DNA of 64,000 nt from contig CAVVLP010000002.1 of assembly GCA_963749115.1 (NCBI GenBank), forward strand, positions 496,001-560,000, in the 5' to 3' direction. Origin of the DNA: SZUA-36 sp963749115 (GTDB taxonomy: Bacteria > Pseudomonadota > Gammaproteobacteria > Xanthomonadales > SZUA-36). A program made the position numbers and the translations under genes. Positions 8,899 through 17,780 of this stretch are shown piece after piece; position 1 is the stretch's first letter; each line of letters opens with the position of its first letter. The notes under the pieces are model-generated. The model worked only from the letters and a program-made list of their open reading frames with translations. It had not been told where the DNA came from and did not search any database.

Positions 8899-10238
8899 TC
8901 AGTTGAGTTTTGCTTTCAGTCTCGGGTACCAAATAGCCTGCGCTATGCCGCGTGCGGCCATGAAAATTAAAACAGCGGCCCATAAACCCTCAAGTCCCCA
9001 CCGTGCCGACATCGGGTTGAGTACAAGGACATAAATCGTAAAAGCGATGGCCATGGTGACCATCATGGCGGCACCGGCAGTGGCGGCGATATATACGCCA
9101 TCAAACTGGTAGCAGGCCACTGCTACAACGGGTAATGCGATCACTATTGGCATCAGGGTGGAGACGGCCACACGAACGGTGGACAGGTCTGTCAGTAATG
9201 CGGTCAGTTGGTTGCCGGCAAGCCAGAATCCAAGGGCATAGGCAACACTGGCTGCCAGTGCCCAGATACCGGTTAATTTGACCCAACGGTGAAACACCCG
9301 TGCTTTGCCTTCACCCCATGCGGCGCCTGCCAATGCCTCGGTCGCGTGCGCAAATCCATCCAGTCCCAGCGACATCAGCAGCATGTATTGCATGACTACA
9401 TGACTTGCCGCCATTTCTACTTCACCCATTGCTCCGGCAATACGCATGACCACGGACAGGGCGATCATCAGTAATATCGTGCGGATGAATATATAGCCAT
9501 TGATGGCAATCAGTTTTTTGAACCCGGATATCAGCCAGGTCCGGGTATCCTTTAAACCGGCCCAACAGGTCATGCCAGACCAATGATCTGGATCAGTAAC
9601 AACACGCCAACCAGTGCCGCCAGCCATTGGGCAATCAATGTTCCCCAGGCGACACCGGCAACGCCCATACCGAGCAGGACTACAAAAATTACATTCAGGA
9701 CGGCGTTGGTAATATTCAGTATCAGTTGCTGCACCAGTACCAGCCCGGTTCGGGCGAGGCCAAACAATACGCCGGAAACCGCGTAGACAAGCAAACTCGC
9801 TGGCGCGGCCCAGATACGGATATGAAAGTACTCTTCTGTTAACTGTGTAACGGTTTCGGGTGGGGCCAGGGCTTTGATAGACAGGAATAGAATGAGGTCC
9901 TGCAATAGCAGCAAAACTATACCCAGACCGAGAGCAAGGGTGAGACTGCGCCATATGCCGGATATCAACATTCCGGTGTCGTTCCTGCCATTGGCCTGGG
10001 CAATGATGCCGGTAGTGCCCATGCGCAGAAAGCCGAAGGCCCAGAAGATAAAGTTGAATATCACGCTGCCAAGACCAATTGCAGCAAGATAGGCCGGATC
10101 GGCCAGATGGCCAATGGCCCAGGTGTCTACCAGTCCGACCAGCGGAGCAGATGAATTGGCCAGGATCGCAGGGAAGGCGATGGCGATAATGGTTCTGTGC
10201 GGGTGTTTCGATTGTTGGGCTAACGCGTCTGCCTGCAT
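8899..10238 (-). CDS. MATE/DinF-family multidrug exporter (frameshifted)
   Basis: Inner-membrane cation-coupled exporter of about 446 residues and 12 membrane segments. The N-terminal half begins MQADALAQQSKHPHRTIIAIAFPAILANSS-like (TIIAIAFPAILAN, GLVDTWAIGHL are MATE signatures) and stops at 9570 after LLLIQIIGLA. The C-terminal half is open in another frame and continues RTWLISGFKKLIAINGYIF to the end at 8899. The two halves join within about 9570-9620 by a one-base shift. The combined length fits the DinF subgroup. The break may be a sequencing error, as in other genes here. Substrate is not predictable. Confidence 0.82.
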
Positions 10239-10267
10239 GATCGGGTTTCGTGTAAAGGCGCAGCGGC

Positions 10268-10273
10268 TATAAT
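10268..10273 (+). promoter_or_regulatory. TATAAT -10-like hexamer in the MATE/msrP divergent region
   Basis: A consensus TATAAT with TTTCGT 16 nt upstream as a poor -35 candidate, about 118 nt before the msrP start. It is the only consensus-like -10 seen in this 152-nt divergent region. Confidence 0.3.
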
Positions 10274-10390
10274 AGCGATGATTTGTATCAGCGGTGATGT
10301 TTTTGGAAATAAAAAGCCGGATTATCCGGTCAATAATTCTGTAAGGTCTAAATACCGGTAATCACAGCTTGAAAAGGAGTTGGAATAATT

Positions 10391-11357
10391 ATGCTGATTA
10401 AGCGTCCCAATGATGTACTGACTTCCGAAATTACGGATGAGTCTGTCTATTTAAACCGCCGGGAATTACTGAAAAGGGCAGGTCTGGCTACAGCGGGTGT
10501 GCTGGCGGGCCACTCGGTGTTTGCTGCAGATTCCACATCAGGTCCCAGTGGTGCCGTGTTGGAAGGTGTCAGGAAGAGCCCCTTCAGTACCAGTGAGCCG
10601 TCCAAACTCATGGACCGACATAACCACGTATAACAACTACTATGAATTTGGCACCGGCAAAGAAGACCCGTCGCGTTATGCCAGGGACTTCAATCCACGT
10701 CCCTGGAGCGTTGTCGTCAAAGGTGCATGTGACAAGCCCGGCACTTACAATTACGAGGATCTTGTGTCACCGCATGTTCTCGAGGAACGCATTTACCGGC
10801 TTCGTTGTGTAGAGGCCTGGTCCATGGTGGTTCCATGGGTGGGCATACCGATGGCGAGTTTACTTAAGCGGTTTGAACCCAACTCGGGGGCCAAATACGT
10901 GCAATTCAAGACATTACACGACCCAAAAAGAATGCCCGGTCAGCGTCGTCGCAGCATCGACTGGCCCTACGAAGAAGGTCTGACGATAGAAGAAGCCATG
11001 CATCCTTTGACATTGATGGCCGTTGGACTCTACGGTCGCGAATTACCCAATCAAAATGGTGCACCGATGCGTTTGGTTGTGCCCTGGAAGTACGGTTTCA
11101 AAAGTATCAAGGCGATCGTGGAGATCAGTTTTACCAGCAGACGTCCGCGTGGCAGTTGGGAGCAGTTGATCCCGGGGGAGTATGGTTTCTACGCCAATGT
11201 AAATCCCGAGGTCGACCATCCACGCTGGAGCCAGGCAAGGGAACGGCCCATTGGTGCCGGAGTTTTTGCAAGCAAGAAGCCGACATTGATGTTCAACGGC
11301 TATGCCGACGAGGTTGCTTCCCTGTATACCGGTCTGGATTTGCGGAAAAATTACTAA
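10391..11357 (+). CDS. msrP: Protein-methionine-sulfoxide reductase catalytic subunit MsrP (frameshifted)
   Basis: Periplasmic molybdopterin enzyme that repairs oxidised methionines. The N-terminus carries a Tat-type signal (NRRELLKRAGLATAGVLAG) and ends in frame at 10633. The rest, from TTYNNYYEFG onward, lies in another frame, so a single shift near 10610-10620 splits the gene. The molybdenum-ligand Cys is in RLRCVEAWSMVVPW; the IPGEYGFYANVNP and HPRWSQARER segments are family hallmarks. The joined length of about 321 residues is normal. msrQ follows after 20 nt, the standard arrangement. Confidence 0.9.
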
Positions 11358-11377
11358 GTGCTAATAGGTCAGAGTGA

Positions 11378-12007
11378 ATGAAACCCGGTTCGAAATCATT
11401 TTTCCGGGTTACCAAACCCGTTGTTTTTTTGCTTTGCCTGTCACCGTTGGCCGTCCTTCTCGCAGCTACGTTTTCACTGGCGGGTTTGAGTTTGGGTGCC
11501 AACCCGATTGAAGAGTTGTTACACGAACTCGGACGCTGGGGTCTTAAATTCCTGTTGCTAACGCTGACCGTGACGCCTGTGCGGCGTTGGACCGGTTGGA
11601 ATTGGCTGATTGGATTCAGGCGTATGCTGGGTCTGTTCGCTTTTTTTTACATCGTGCTGCACTTTACGGTCTATGCCGTACTGGACCAGGGTCTCGATAT
11701 GGCAGCTATTATCGAGGATGTGCTCAAGCGACCCTACATCACGCTGGGTATGGCCGGCCTGTTGATGTTGATACCGCTGGCGGTCACATCAACAAAAGGT
11801 ATGATGCGGCGACTGGGTAAACGCTGGCAGAAGTTACATCGCCTGGTTTATGTTATAGCGGTTGTTGCTGTCTGGCATTTTTACTGGCAGGTGAAGTTGG
11901 ATACGCTGGATCCGGTCGTGTATGCGTTGATCCTGGCGGGCTTGCTGGGTGTGCGTGTCTATTTTGCCCGGGTATCCCGCCGGCGCACACGTCTGCAAAG
12001 CGGCTAA
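11378..12007 (+). CDS. msrQ: MsrQ, heme-binding membrane subunit of the MsrPQ system
   Basis: A 209-residue inner-membrane protein with about six transmembrane helices and a ferric-reductase-like fold, which passes quinone-pool electrons to MsrP. Recognisable family segments are GRWGLKFLLLTLTVTPVRR, LIGFRRMLGLFAFFYIVLH and WQKLHRLVYVIAVVAVWHF. The histidines in IVLH, LHR and AVWHF are likely heme ligands. It lies directly downstream of msrP in a two-gene operon. Confidence 0.93.
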   Translation: MKPGSKSFFRVTKPVVFLLCLSPLAVLLAATFSLAGLSLGANPIEELLHELGRWGLKFLLLTLTVTPVRRWTGWNWLIGFRRMLGLFAFFYIVLHFTVYAVLDQGLDMAAIIEDVLKRPYITLGMAGLLMLIPLAVTSTKGMMRRLGKRWQKLHRLVYVIAVVAVWHFYWQVKLDTLDPVVYALILAGLLGVRVYFARVSRRRTRLQSG

Positions 12008-12095
12008 TATTTTGACGTGTTGATGTCGCACTGGTGGTAAAATTTCAAGAGTTAAACCACCATGAAGAATATCAATTCTAAACTCAGAGGTAGTC

Positions 12096-13919
12096 ATGCG
12101 AATATTTAAAAAGGTCTTGAAATGGGTCGGCCTGACGTTGGTGTTGTTACTGGTGCTGGGTGGTGCCTTTATTGCGCATAGCTGGTATTTCAAACCGGTC
12201 AATATCAATATTTTCTTTGCCAGGGCATTTTTGCAGGTTGCGCTGGAAAGTCCGGAAATGCTCAGTTCCATCCATGTGCTGGAGCAGTTTGGTATCAAGG
12301 GTCATAACGCTGAACTCGACGATGAAAGCATCGCGGCGGGCGACCGTTTGTTTGCCCATATGAAAGAGAGCCGTGAAATTCTGTTGACCTATGAAGACGA
12401 GGATCTTGCCGAAGGCGACATCATGTCCAAGCGGATTGCGCTGAATATGATGGATATGCTGACAGAAGCCGAGAAATACCGTTTCCACAACTATCCGGTC
12501 AATCCGTTATTTGGAGCTCAAAGCGGCTTTCCTTCGTTTATGGAATCCACCCACCAGGTGCACAGCGTCAGGGACGCTGAAGATTATGTGTCCCGTCTGT
12601 CACAGGTTGGTCGCCAGTTTGGCCAGGTTCTCGATGGTCTGCGTCATCGGGAAGAATTGGGCATATTGCCGCCGCAGTTCGTGGTGACCAAGGTATTGGA
12701 GGAAATGCAGAATTTCGTTGCAACGCCGGCACAAGAGGGCATCCTGATGGTTTCCCTGGTGGATAAGATGAAAGAGGCCGATTTACCTGAAGAGGACCAG
12801 CAGAGAATTGCGCTCCAGGCGCGCACTGAAATTGAAACCACCGTGTACCCGGCCTATGTGACTTTGATTGATTACTTTGAAAATCTGGACTACAAGGTCA
12901 GTGAAAACAACGGTGTATGGGCATTGCCGGATGGTGACAATTACTATCGGCTGGCTATGCGTTTATTTACAACCACAGACTATTCACCAGATTACCTTCA
13001 TGATTTCGGTATTTCAGAGGTCGATCGAATTCAGAAGGAAATTCTGGATATACTGCAGGCCGAAGGCTGGGATGTTTCAAAGGGGTTTCATTCAGCAATA
13101 TCTGAATTGGCTGAAAACCCGAAGTTCTACTATTCAGATAGCGATGAAGGGCGTGATCAGATACTGGCAGATTACCAGGCCATTCTCGATGAGATATCTG
13201 CGGGCCTGGAGCCCTATTTTGATGTCATGCCCGAAATCGGGCTCGAGGTACAAAGAATTCCTGAGTTCAAGGAAAAAACATCACCCGGTGCCTACTATCA
13301 ACCGCCGGCCATGGATGGTTCAAGATTGGGTGTATTTTACGCGAACCTTTACGACATAAAGGCGACACCACGTTATAGCATGCGCACGCTTGCTTATCAT
13401 GAGGGTATTCCCGGTCATCATTTTCAACTGGCAATTCAGCAACAACAGAAAGACCTGCCGTTTTTCCGGCGTATTATTCCCGCTGTTGCCTATGCAGAAG
13501 GTTGGGCACTGTATGCCGAACAGCTTGCCTGGGAGCTCGGTTTCCAGGAAGACCCGTATGACAATATCGGCCGACTGCAGGCGGAATTGTTTCGTGGTGT
13601 AAGGCTGGTAGTCGATACGGGTATTCACTACAAGCGCTGGAACCGTGAGCAGGCCATTGATTATATGATCAGCAATACCGGTATGGCGGAAAGTGACGTG
13701 GTCTCGGAAATTGAGCGTTATTTCGTGATGCCGGGTCAGGCACTGGCCTACAAGGTGGGTATGACCAAATTACAGGAGTTACGTGAACTGGCGCGTGCAG
13801 AGCTGGGTGATCAGTTTGACATCCGTAAATTCCATAATGTTGTCCTGACCAACGGTTCGGTGCCATTGGATATTCTTGAGGATATCGTCCTGCAATATAT
13901 TGCTGATGAGAAAACCTGA
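12096..13919 (+). CDS. DUF885 family protein (putative zinc peptidase)
   Basis: A 607-residue protein with an N-terminal membrane anchor or uncleaved signal (residues about 7-27), so probably periplasmic. The DUF885 signature HEGIPGHHFQ resembles an HExxH-type metal site, and it is followed by AYAEGWALYAEQLAWELG with a second acidic ligand. The Y-x-Q-P-P-A segment and the GVRLVVDTGIHYKRW segment are also typical. Members are predicted metallopeptidases related to M3/M32 folds, with few tested. It stands alone between msrQ and the TfpZ-like gene. No partner is evident. Confidence 0.85.
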   Translation: MRIFKKVLKWVGLTLVLLLVLGGAFIAHSWYFKPVNINIFFARAFLQVALESPEMLSSIHVLEQFGIKGHNAELDDESIAAGDRLFAHMKESREILLTYEDEDLAEGDIMSKRIALNMMDMLTEAEKYRFHNYPVNPLFGAQSGFPSFMESTHQVHSVRDAEDYVSRLSQVGRQFGQVLDGLRHREELGILPPQFVVTKVLEEMQNFVATPAQEGILMVSLVDKMKEADLPEEDQQRIALQARTEIETTVYPAYVTLIDYFENLDYKVSENNGVWALPDGDNYYRLAMRLFTTTDYSPDYLHDFGISEVDRIQKEILDILQAEGWDVSKGFHSAISELAENPKFYYSDSDEGRDQILADYQAILDEISAGLEPYFDVMPEIGLEVQRIPEFKEKTSPGAYYQPPAMDGSRLGVFYANLYDIKATPRYSMRTLAYHEGIPGHHFQLAIQQQQKDLPFFRRIIPAVAYAEGWALYAEQLAWELGFQEDPYDNIGRLQAELFRGVRLVVDTGIHYKRWNREQAIDYMISNTGMAESDVVSEIERYFVMPGQALAYKVGMTKLQELRELARAELGDQFDIRKFHNVVLTNGSVPLDILEDIVLQYIADEKT

Positions 13920-13960
13920 TAAGTAAGATGTCGTATGCTATCTGTTTTGCAGCACAGTCT

Positions 13961-14707
13961 TTATTTTAGCCAGGGGTCAATCACCAGGGTGTCAATCACT
14001 TCGCCGGTTTGGGCGTTCAGAATGACGGCGAATGGGCCATTTTTCAGCATCGCGGGAACAAACTGCAGTTGATGGATATCACCACCGTTGTCCTTGACCA
14101 GTTTGTCTATCTCGTGAGATGAATCAAGACGGGCCTCAAGTAAAGCCTCCAATGACCGCGATTCATGCAACACTAATTGTTGTCTTTCTGCATATAAACT
14201 CCAGTATTCAGGTCGAAACTGCAAATCGGGCTTGCCTTCGAACATGACTTCGTTCAAAAATTTTTGATAGGCAGCAGGGTCTGAAGGCATGTTTGCGTAT
14301 AACAGGATCGGGCCCACAAATGGTTTGTCCAGAAACTTCGGCTCGGTGATCCAGCTAAGGTCCACATCGCGTTTTGATAGAACTTCAAACCGGTCCACGG
14401 TAAACACCAGGAAAAAGGGCCTGTTTTGGTAAAGAGAGAATGTGCCCCAGGCGATGGCTGCCAGTTGGATGAGCGCAATAATCCAAAGGTCCAGTACCAG
14501 GCCGCGCTTGCCTTTTGAGTAAACAAGCCAGGTCAAAAACGGTCCTGTAAATGCGGCACTGAAAATTAGCAATAGTGCAAACTTGCCGCTCTCCCCAAAC
14601 TGCCGGAAAGGGTAGGGATACCAAACAAACAGAACCAGTCCTGCAATCAAACCGAGTACCAGAAGTGTTGGCCAGATATGGGTTAATGCGGCGCGTGATT
14701 TGCTCAT
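13961..14707 (-). CDS. TfpX/TfpZ-family type IV pilin accessory protein
   Basis: About 248 residues from the ATG at 14707, which overlaps the stop of the small upstream gene (ATGA); this coupling decides the start. Three or four membrane segments occupy the first 110 residues (FVWYPYPFRQFGESGKFALLL, then FTGPFLTWLVYSKGKRGLVLDL), followed by a periplasmic domain with FFLVFTVDRFEV and a closing AVILNAQTGEVIDTL. These match TfpZ-type proteins, which modulate pilin assembly in Moraxella, Acinetobacter and relatives. No pilin gene is adjacent; a PilH-like regulator lies near 58.6 kb. Confidence 0.78.
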   Translation of the reverse strand: MSKSRAALTHIWPTLLVLGLIAGLVLFVWYPYPFRQFGESGKFALLLIFSAAFTGPFLTWLVYSKGKRGLVLDLWIIALIQLAAIAWGTFSLYQNRPFFLVFTVDRFEVLSKRDVDLSWITEPKFLDKPFVGPILLYANMPSDPAAYQKFLNEVMFEGKPDLQFRPEYWSLYAERQQLVLHESRSLEALLEARLDSSHEIDKLVKDNGGDIHQLQFVPAMLKNGPFAVILNAQTGEVIDTLVIDPWLK

Positions 14708-14913
14708 ATTGACTGGGTTAACCAGCAAGAGCAATAAACTTTTCCGCCTGATGAAATACTCTGGGAGATAATGATTACAGGTGTCTGAACCTGTCCAATC
14801 TGTTCATTGGATTTCGCTTGTTGATGAGCAAAATACAAACCAAAACCTATTGCAAAAAGAATAACCGCAATCAAAAGTGCAACAAAATTATTGGTTTTAA
14901 ATCGAGAGTTCAT
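14704..14913 (-). CDS. Small single-pass membrane protein coupled to the TfpZ-like gene
   Basis: Sixty-nine residues from ATG 14913; a GTG at 14919 is an alternative start. The N-terminus MNSRFKTNNF is followed by one hydrophobic helix (VALLIAVILFAIGFGLYF) and a short polar tail rich in Gln and Ser, ending in a Cys pair (YCSCW). Its TGA stop overlaps the ATG of the TfpZ-like gene by one base, a typical coupled arrangement. It lacks a prepilin G-F-x-x-x-E motif, so it is not an obvious pilin. I do not recognise the family. Confidence 0.55.
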   Translation of the reverse strand: MNSRFKTNNFVALLIAVILFAIGFGLYFAHQQAKSNEQIGQVQTPVIIISQSISSGGKVYCSCWLTQSI

Positions 14914-15036
14914 AAACACTCACTGCATGGATAACAGTCGTGTAGTATATCAGCGCCTGATAGGAAATCTGAAACACAGTCGCAAACAATTACACAGCGT
15001 GATTGGTTTCAGGATACATACAGAAGGAACCCGTAA

Positions 15037-15696
15037 ATGAATAATGTATTAATCACAGGTGCGAATCGCGGTATTGGCCTGGAATTATGCCGTCAGTTGG
15101 TTCTGCGTGGTGAACAAGTTGTTGCCGTTTGCCGTAAGGCAGGTAACAAACTGCAGTCATTGAACCTGCGCGTAATTGAAGGTGTTGATGTTAATGATCC
15201 TGAGTCAATAGGTTCCCTGCCGGCTCAACTGGGCGAAATAAAACTGGACTGGTTGATCAACAATGCCGGAATTCTTTCTGTTGAAGGTCTGGAGAGTCTC
15301 GATTTCGAAGCAATGGAGCGACAGTTCAGGGTTAACGCGCTTGGCCCTTTACGTGTTACCGCAGCCCTGTTAGCGAAACTGGGTCCGGGTTCAAAAATTG
15401 GCATTATCACCAGTCGCATGGGTTCGGTCGAGGATAATACTTCAGGTGGTTATTACGGTTATCGCATGTCCAAGGCAGCAGTGAATATGGCAGGTATGAG
15501 CCTTGCTCGTGATCTGAAGGAAAGACAGATTGCTGTCGCCTTGCTGCACCCCGGTATGGTCGCCACTGATATGACCGGTGGTCGTGGGGTATCCCCTGAA
15601 CATTCGGCCAGTGGGCTTATTCAGCGTATGGATGCTTTGGATATGAGCCTTACCGGTAGTTTCTGGCATGCAGAAGGCGAACAATTACCCTGGTAG
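15037..15696 (+). CDS. Short-chain dehydrogenase/reductase
   Basis: A 219-residue Rossmann-fold oxidoreductase. The NAD(P)-binding glycine motif TGANRGIG is at residues 7-14, NNAG at about 75-78 and the catalytic Tyr-x-x-x-Lys in GYRMSKAAV. The HPGMVATDM segment after it is typical. The size and these motifs fit classical SDRs of the C-factor/YciK-like group. Start ATG has AGAAGGA upstream. The substrate is unknown and it forms a single-gene unit. Confidence 0.9.
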   Translation: MNNVLITGANRGIGLELCRQLVLRGEQVVAVCRKAGNKLQSLNLRVIEGVDVNDPESIGSLPAQLGEIKLDWLINNAGILSVEGLESLDFEAMERQFRVNALGPLRVTAALLAKLGPGSKIGIITSRMGSVEDNTSGGYYGYRMSKAAVNMAGMSLARDLKERQIAVALLHPGMVATDMTGGRGVSPEHSASGLIQRMDALDMSLTGSFWHAEGEQLPW

Positions 15697-15743
15697 GGCT
15701 CAACACGCTGTCTGTTGCTGATTACTTTTTTAGTGAAATGAAC

Positions 15744-16985
15744 TTAAGCGGTTTGCCTTTCCCCGGGGGTGCCGACGCGTTGTAGTGCCTCTGACAGTTG
15801 TGCCCAGCGTTGTTCGGTGGTGCCCGTGTATCCGATCGACAAACGCACCAGTCCCGGGGAGATATGGGCGGCTGTTTTGTCCTCGTCAGTTAGTTCACTG
15901 GAAGTGCTGCTACCGGAACAGGACATCAATGTATCAAAATAACCCAGGCTGACGGCAACATATCCAAAGTGGTATTCATTCTGCAGTAACTCCAGAAGCT
16001 CATTTGCGTGTTCCACCGTGCCCATGTCCAATGTCATGACACCACCGTAACCATAATCCGGGCAATACAATTCACTCATCAGGGCATGGTCCGGATGGTG
16101 GGGCAGGCCCGGGTAGCATACATTCATTCCCATGGCGTGCAGTCGCTCGGCAAAAATCTGTGTGCGCTGACCATGCTCGGTCATTCGCAACGGCAGGTGT
16201 GGTATACGCAGACTGATGTTGAATGCGACCTGCGGATCCATGGTCGGGCCGAGTATCATCAGCATGCCGGTATGCAAATCCATTAACTGCTGGATGAAAT
16301 CCTCATCCGCACAAATGGCCCCGGCAATGTAGTCGGATGCGCCACTGATGAATTTGGTCATGCTGTGTACCACGATATCGGCACCCAGCTTGATCGGGCT
16401 CAGAATGAGTGGGCTGAAGGTATTGTCAACGACCAGCTTGATACCATGTCTTTTTGCAATTGCGCTCAAAGCAGGGATATCTGCAATCCGCAGGGTAGGG
16501 TTGGCCATGCTTTCGGTATAGATTACGCGTGTGCGGGAAGTGATCGCAGCTTCAACTGCTTCAAGATCAGTAATATCTACCAGTGTGGTTGTTATTCCCG
16601 TTTTCGGTGGCAGCAGATCGTGAATTAACGCATAGGTGCCACCATAAACGGTATTTGAAGACACGATGTGATCACCCTGATCACACAACTGCATCAGAGT
16701 CGCCGAGATCGCTGACATGCCGCTCGCGGTGCAATAAGCCGCCTCGGTCCCTTCCAGTGCAGCCAGTTGTTTGCTGAGGTTATACACGGTCGGGTTGAAG
16801 TGTCGGCCATAGAGATAGCAGCCGCCTCGATCGGGTCCTTTTTTACCACCAAAAATGTCCGGCATGATGTCCGGGTGCATCACCGTGAAAGTCGTGCTGG
16901 CTTCCACCGACATGTTGACGCCGCCATGTTCACCAAACTCGTGACGGGTGTTGGCAAGTGTCTCAACTGGGTTGCGGATTTTCAT
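15744..16985 (-). CDS. Cys/Met-metabolism PLP-dependent enzyme (cystathionine gamma-synthase/methionine gamma-lyase-like)
   Basis: A 413-residue fold-type I PLP enzyme. The PLP lysine is Lys211 (HSMTKFISG); Tyr59 and Arg61 in YGRHFNPT and Tyr114 in NTVYGGTY match the active-site residues of the family. Methionine gamma-lyases usually carry Cys just after that Tyr-Gly, whereas here it is Gly115-Gly116, so a lyase on methionine is not assured. An Lrp-type regulator is encoded divergently next door, a common pairing for such enzymes, suggesting control by an amino acid. Reaction type (gamma-elimination or gamma-replacement) is left open. Confidence 0.85.
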   Translation of the reverse strand: MKIRNPVETLANTRHEFGEHGGVNMSVEASTTFTVMHPDIMPDIFGGKKGPDRGGCYLYGRHFNPTVYNLSKQLAALEGTEAAYCTASGMSAISATLMQLCDQGDHIVSSNTVYGGTYALIHDLLPPKTGITTTLVDITDLEAVEAAITSRTRVIYTESMANPTLRIADIPALSAIAKRHGIKLVVDNTFSPLILSPIKLGADIVVHSMTKFISGASDYIAGAICADEDFIQQLMDLHTGMLMILGPTMDPQVAFNISLRIPHLPLRMTEHGQRTQIFAERLHAMGMNVCYPGLPHHPDHALMSELYCPDYGYGGVMTLDMGTVEHANELLELLQNEYHFGYVAVSLGYFDTLMSCSGSSTSSELTDEDKTAAHISPGLVRLSIGYTGTTEQRWAQLSEALQRVGTPGERQTA

Positions 16986-17096
16986 ATGTTTATCACCGAT
17001 GGTGCCTCTTCAGTTTGTTTCTGATCACTCCTCACCCTAACGCGGTGATATTGTCGTGAACAATGTCTAATCTTCTGGCATATTTAAGTTATTATA

Positions 17097-17138
17097 GAAT
17101 AAAATTCCTATTGAAATTCCATATACGAATTATATTCG
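17097..17138. promoter_or_regulatory. Cluster of dyads, candidate Lrp-type operator
   Basis: Three AT-rich dyads lie side by side between the PLP enzyme and lrp starts: GAATAAAATTC (17097-17107), GAAATTC (17113-17119) and CGAATTATATTCG (17126-17138). They share GAA-n-TTC half sites with centres 14 and 16 nt apart. A further dyad, ATTGTCGTGAACAAT, is at 17059-17073. Placement in a divergent region beside an Lrp gene suggests autoregulation. Confidence 0.5.
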
Positions 17139-17148
17139 GAAAAAGACG

Positions 17149-17637
17149 ATGAAAAAAACGCTTGATCGAATCGACTACGAAATTTTGACCCTGTTACGAA
17201 ATAATGCTCGAATTTCAAACAAAGAGATTGCCCGAAAGGTTGGTTTGGCAGCTTCGACCTGCCTGGTGCGGATTCGCTTATTGCAAACTACCGGCGTTAT
17301 CAGTGGATTTCATGCTGAGATCGCGCCGTCGAGCATGGGTGTTGGTATACAGGCCATGATCGCGGTCAGGTTGATCCGGCACTTCAAACCGGACGTTGAC
17401 GCTTTCCGGCAGCATGCGCTAAGTTTGCCTGAAGTGGTTCAGCTTTATCACGTCGCTGGTCCGATTGATTTTCTGATCCACGTCTGGGCCCGTGACTCTG
17501 ACCATTTACGTGATCTTGCGATGACGGCGTTTACCTCACGGGAGGAAGTGTCCCATATTGAAACCGAGCTCATTTTTGAGCATATACGTAGCGCGGAGCT
17601 TCCGTCGTTTTCGAATAATGGTTCTAGCCCAAACTAA
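17149..17637 (+). CDS. Lrp/AsnC family transcriptional regulator
   Basis: A 162-residue regulator. The N-terminal winged helix-turn-helix has the Lrp signature (DRIDYEILTLLRNNARISNKEIARKVG over residues 5-31, then ASTCLVRIRLLQ). The C-terminal RAM domain, where amino-acid ligands bind, includes VRLIRHFKPDV and GPIDFLIHVWARD. It is divergent from the Cys/Met PLP enzyme with 163 nt between starts, so it likely controls that gene and itself. Confidence 0.92.
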   Translation: MKKTLDRIDYEILTLLRNNARISNKEIARKVGLAASTCLVRIRLLQTTGVISGFHAEIAPSSMGVGIQAMIAVRLIRHFKPDVDAFRQHALSLPEVVQLYHVAGPIDFLIHVWARDSDHLRDLAMTAFTSREEVSHIETELIFEHIRSAELPSFSNNGSSPN

Positions 17638-17780
17638 ATATTAAGCGTTACCCGAGAAAGAACCACCCTGAAGTCCGAGGATTGGTGAAATCCTCTAGCC
17701 GCTGTCTGGTATAGCCGTTCAAGTGACGATATCATTCCTTACGTAGTATCCTGTCACGATTACCCGGGGTCAGAAAAATC

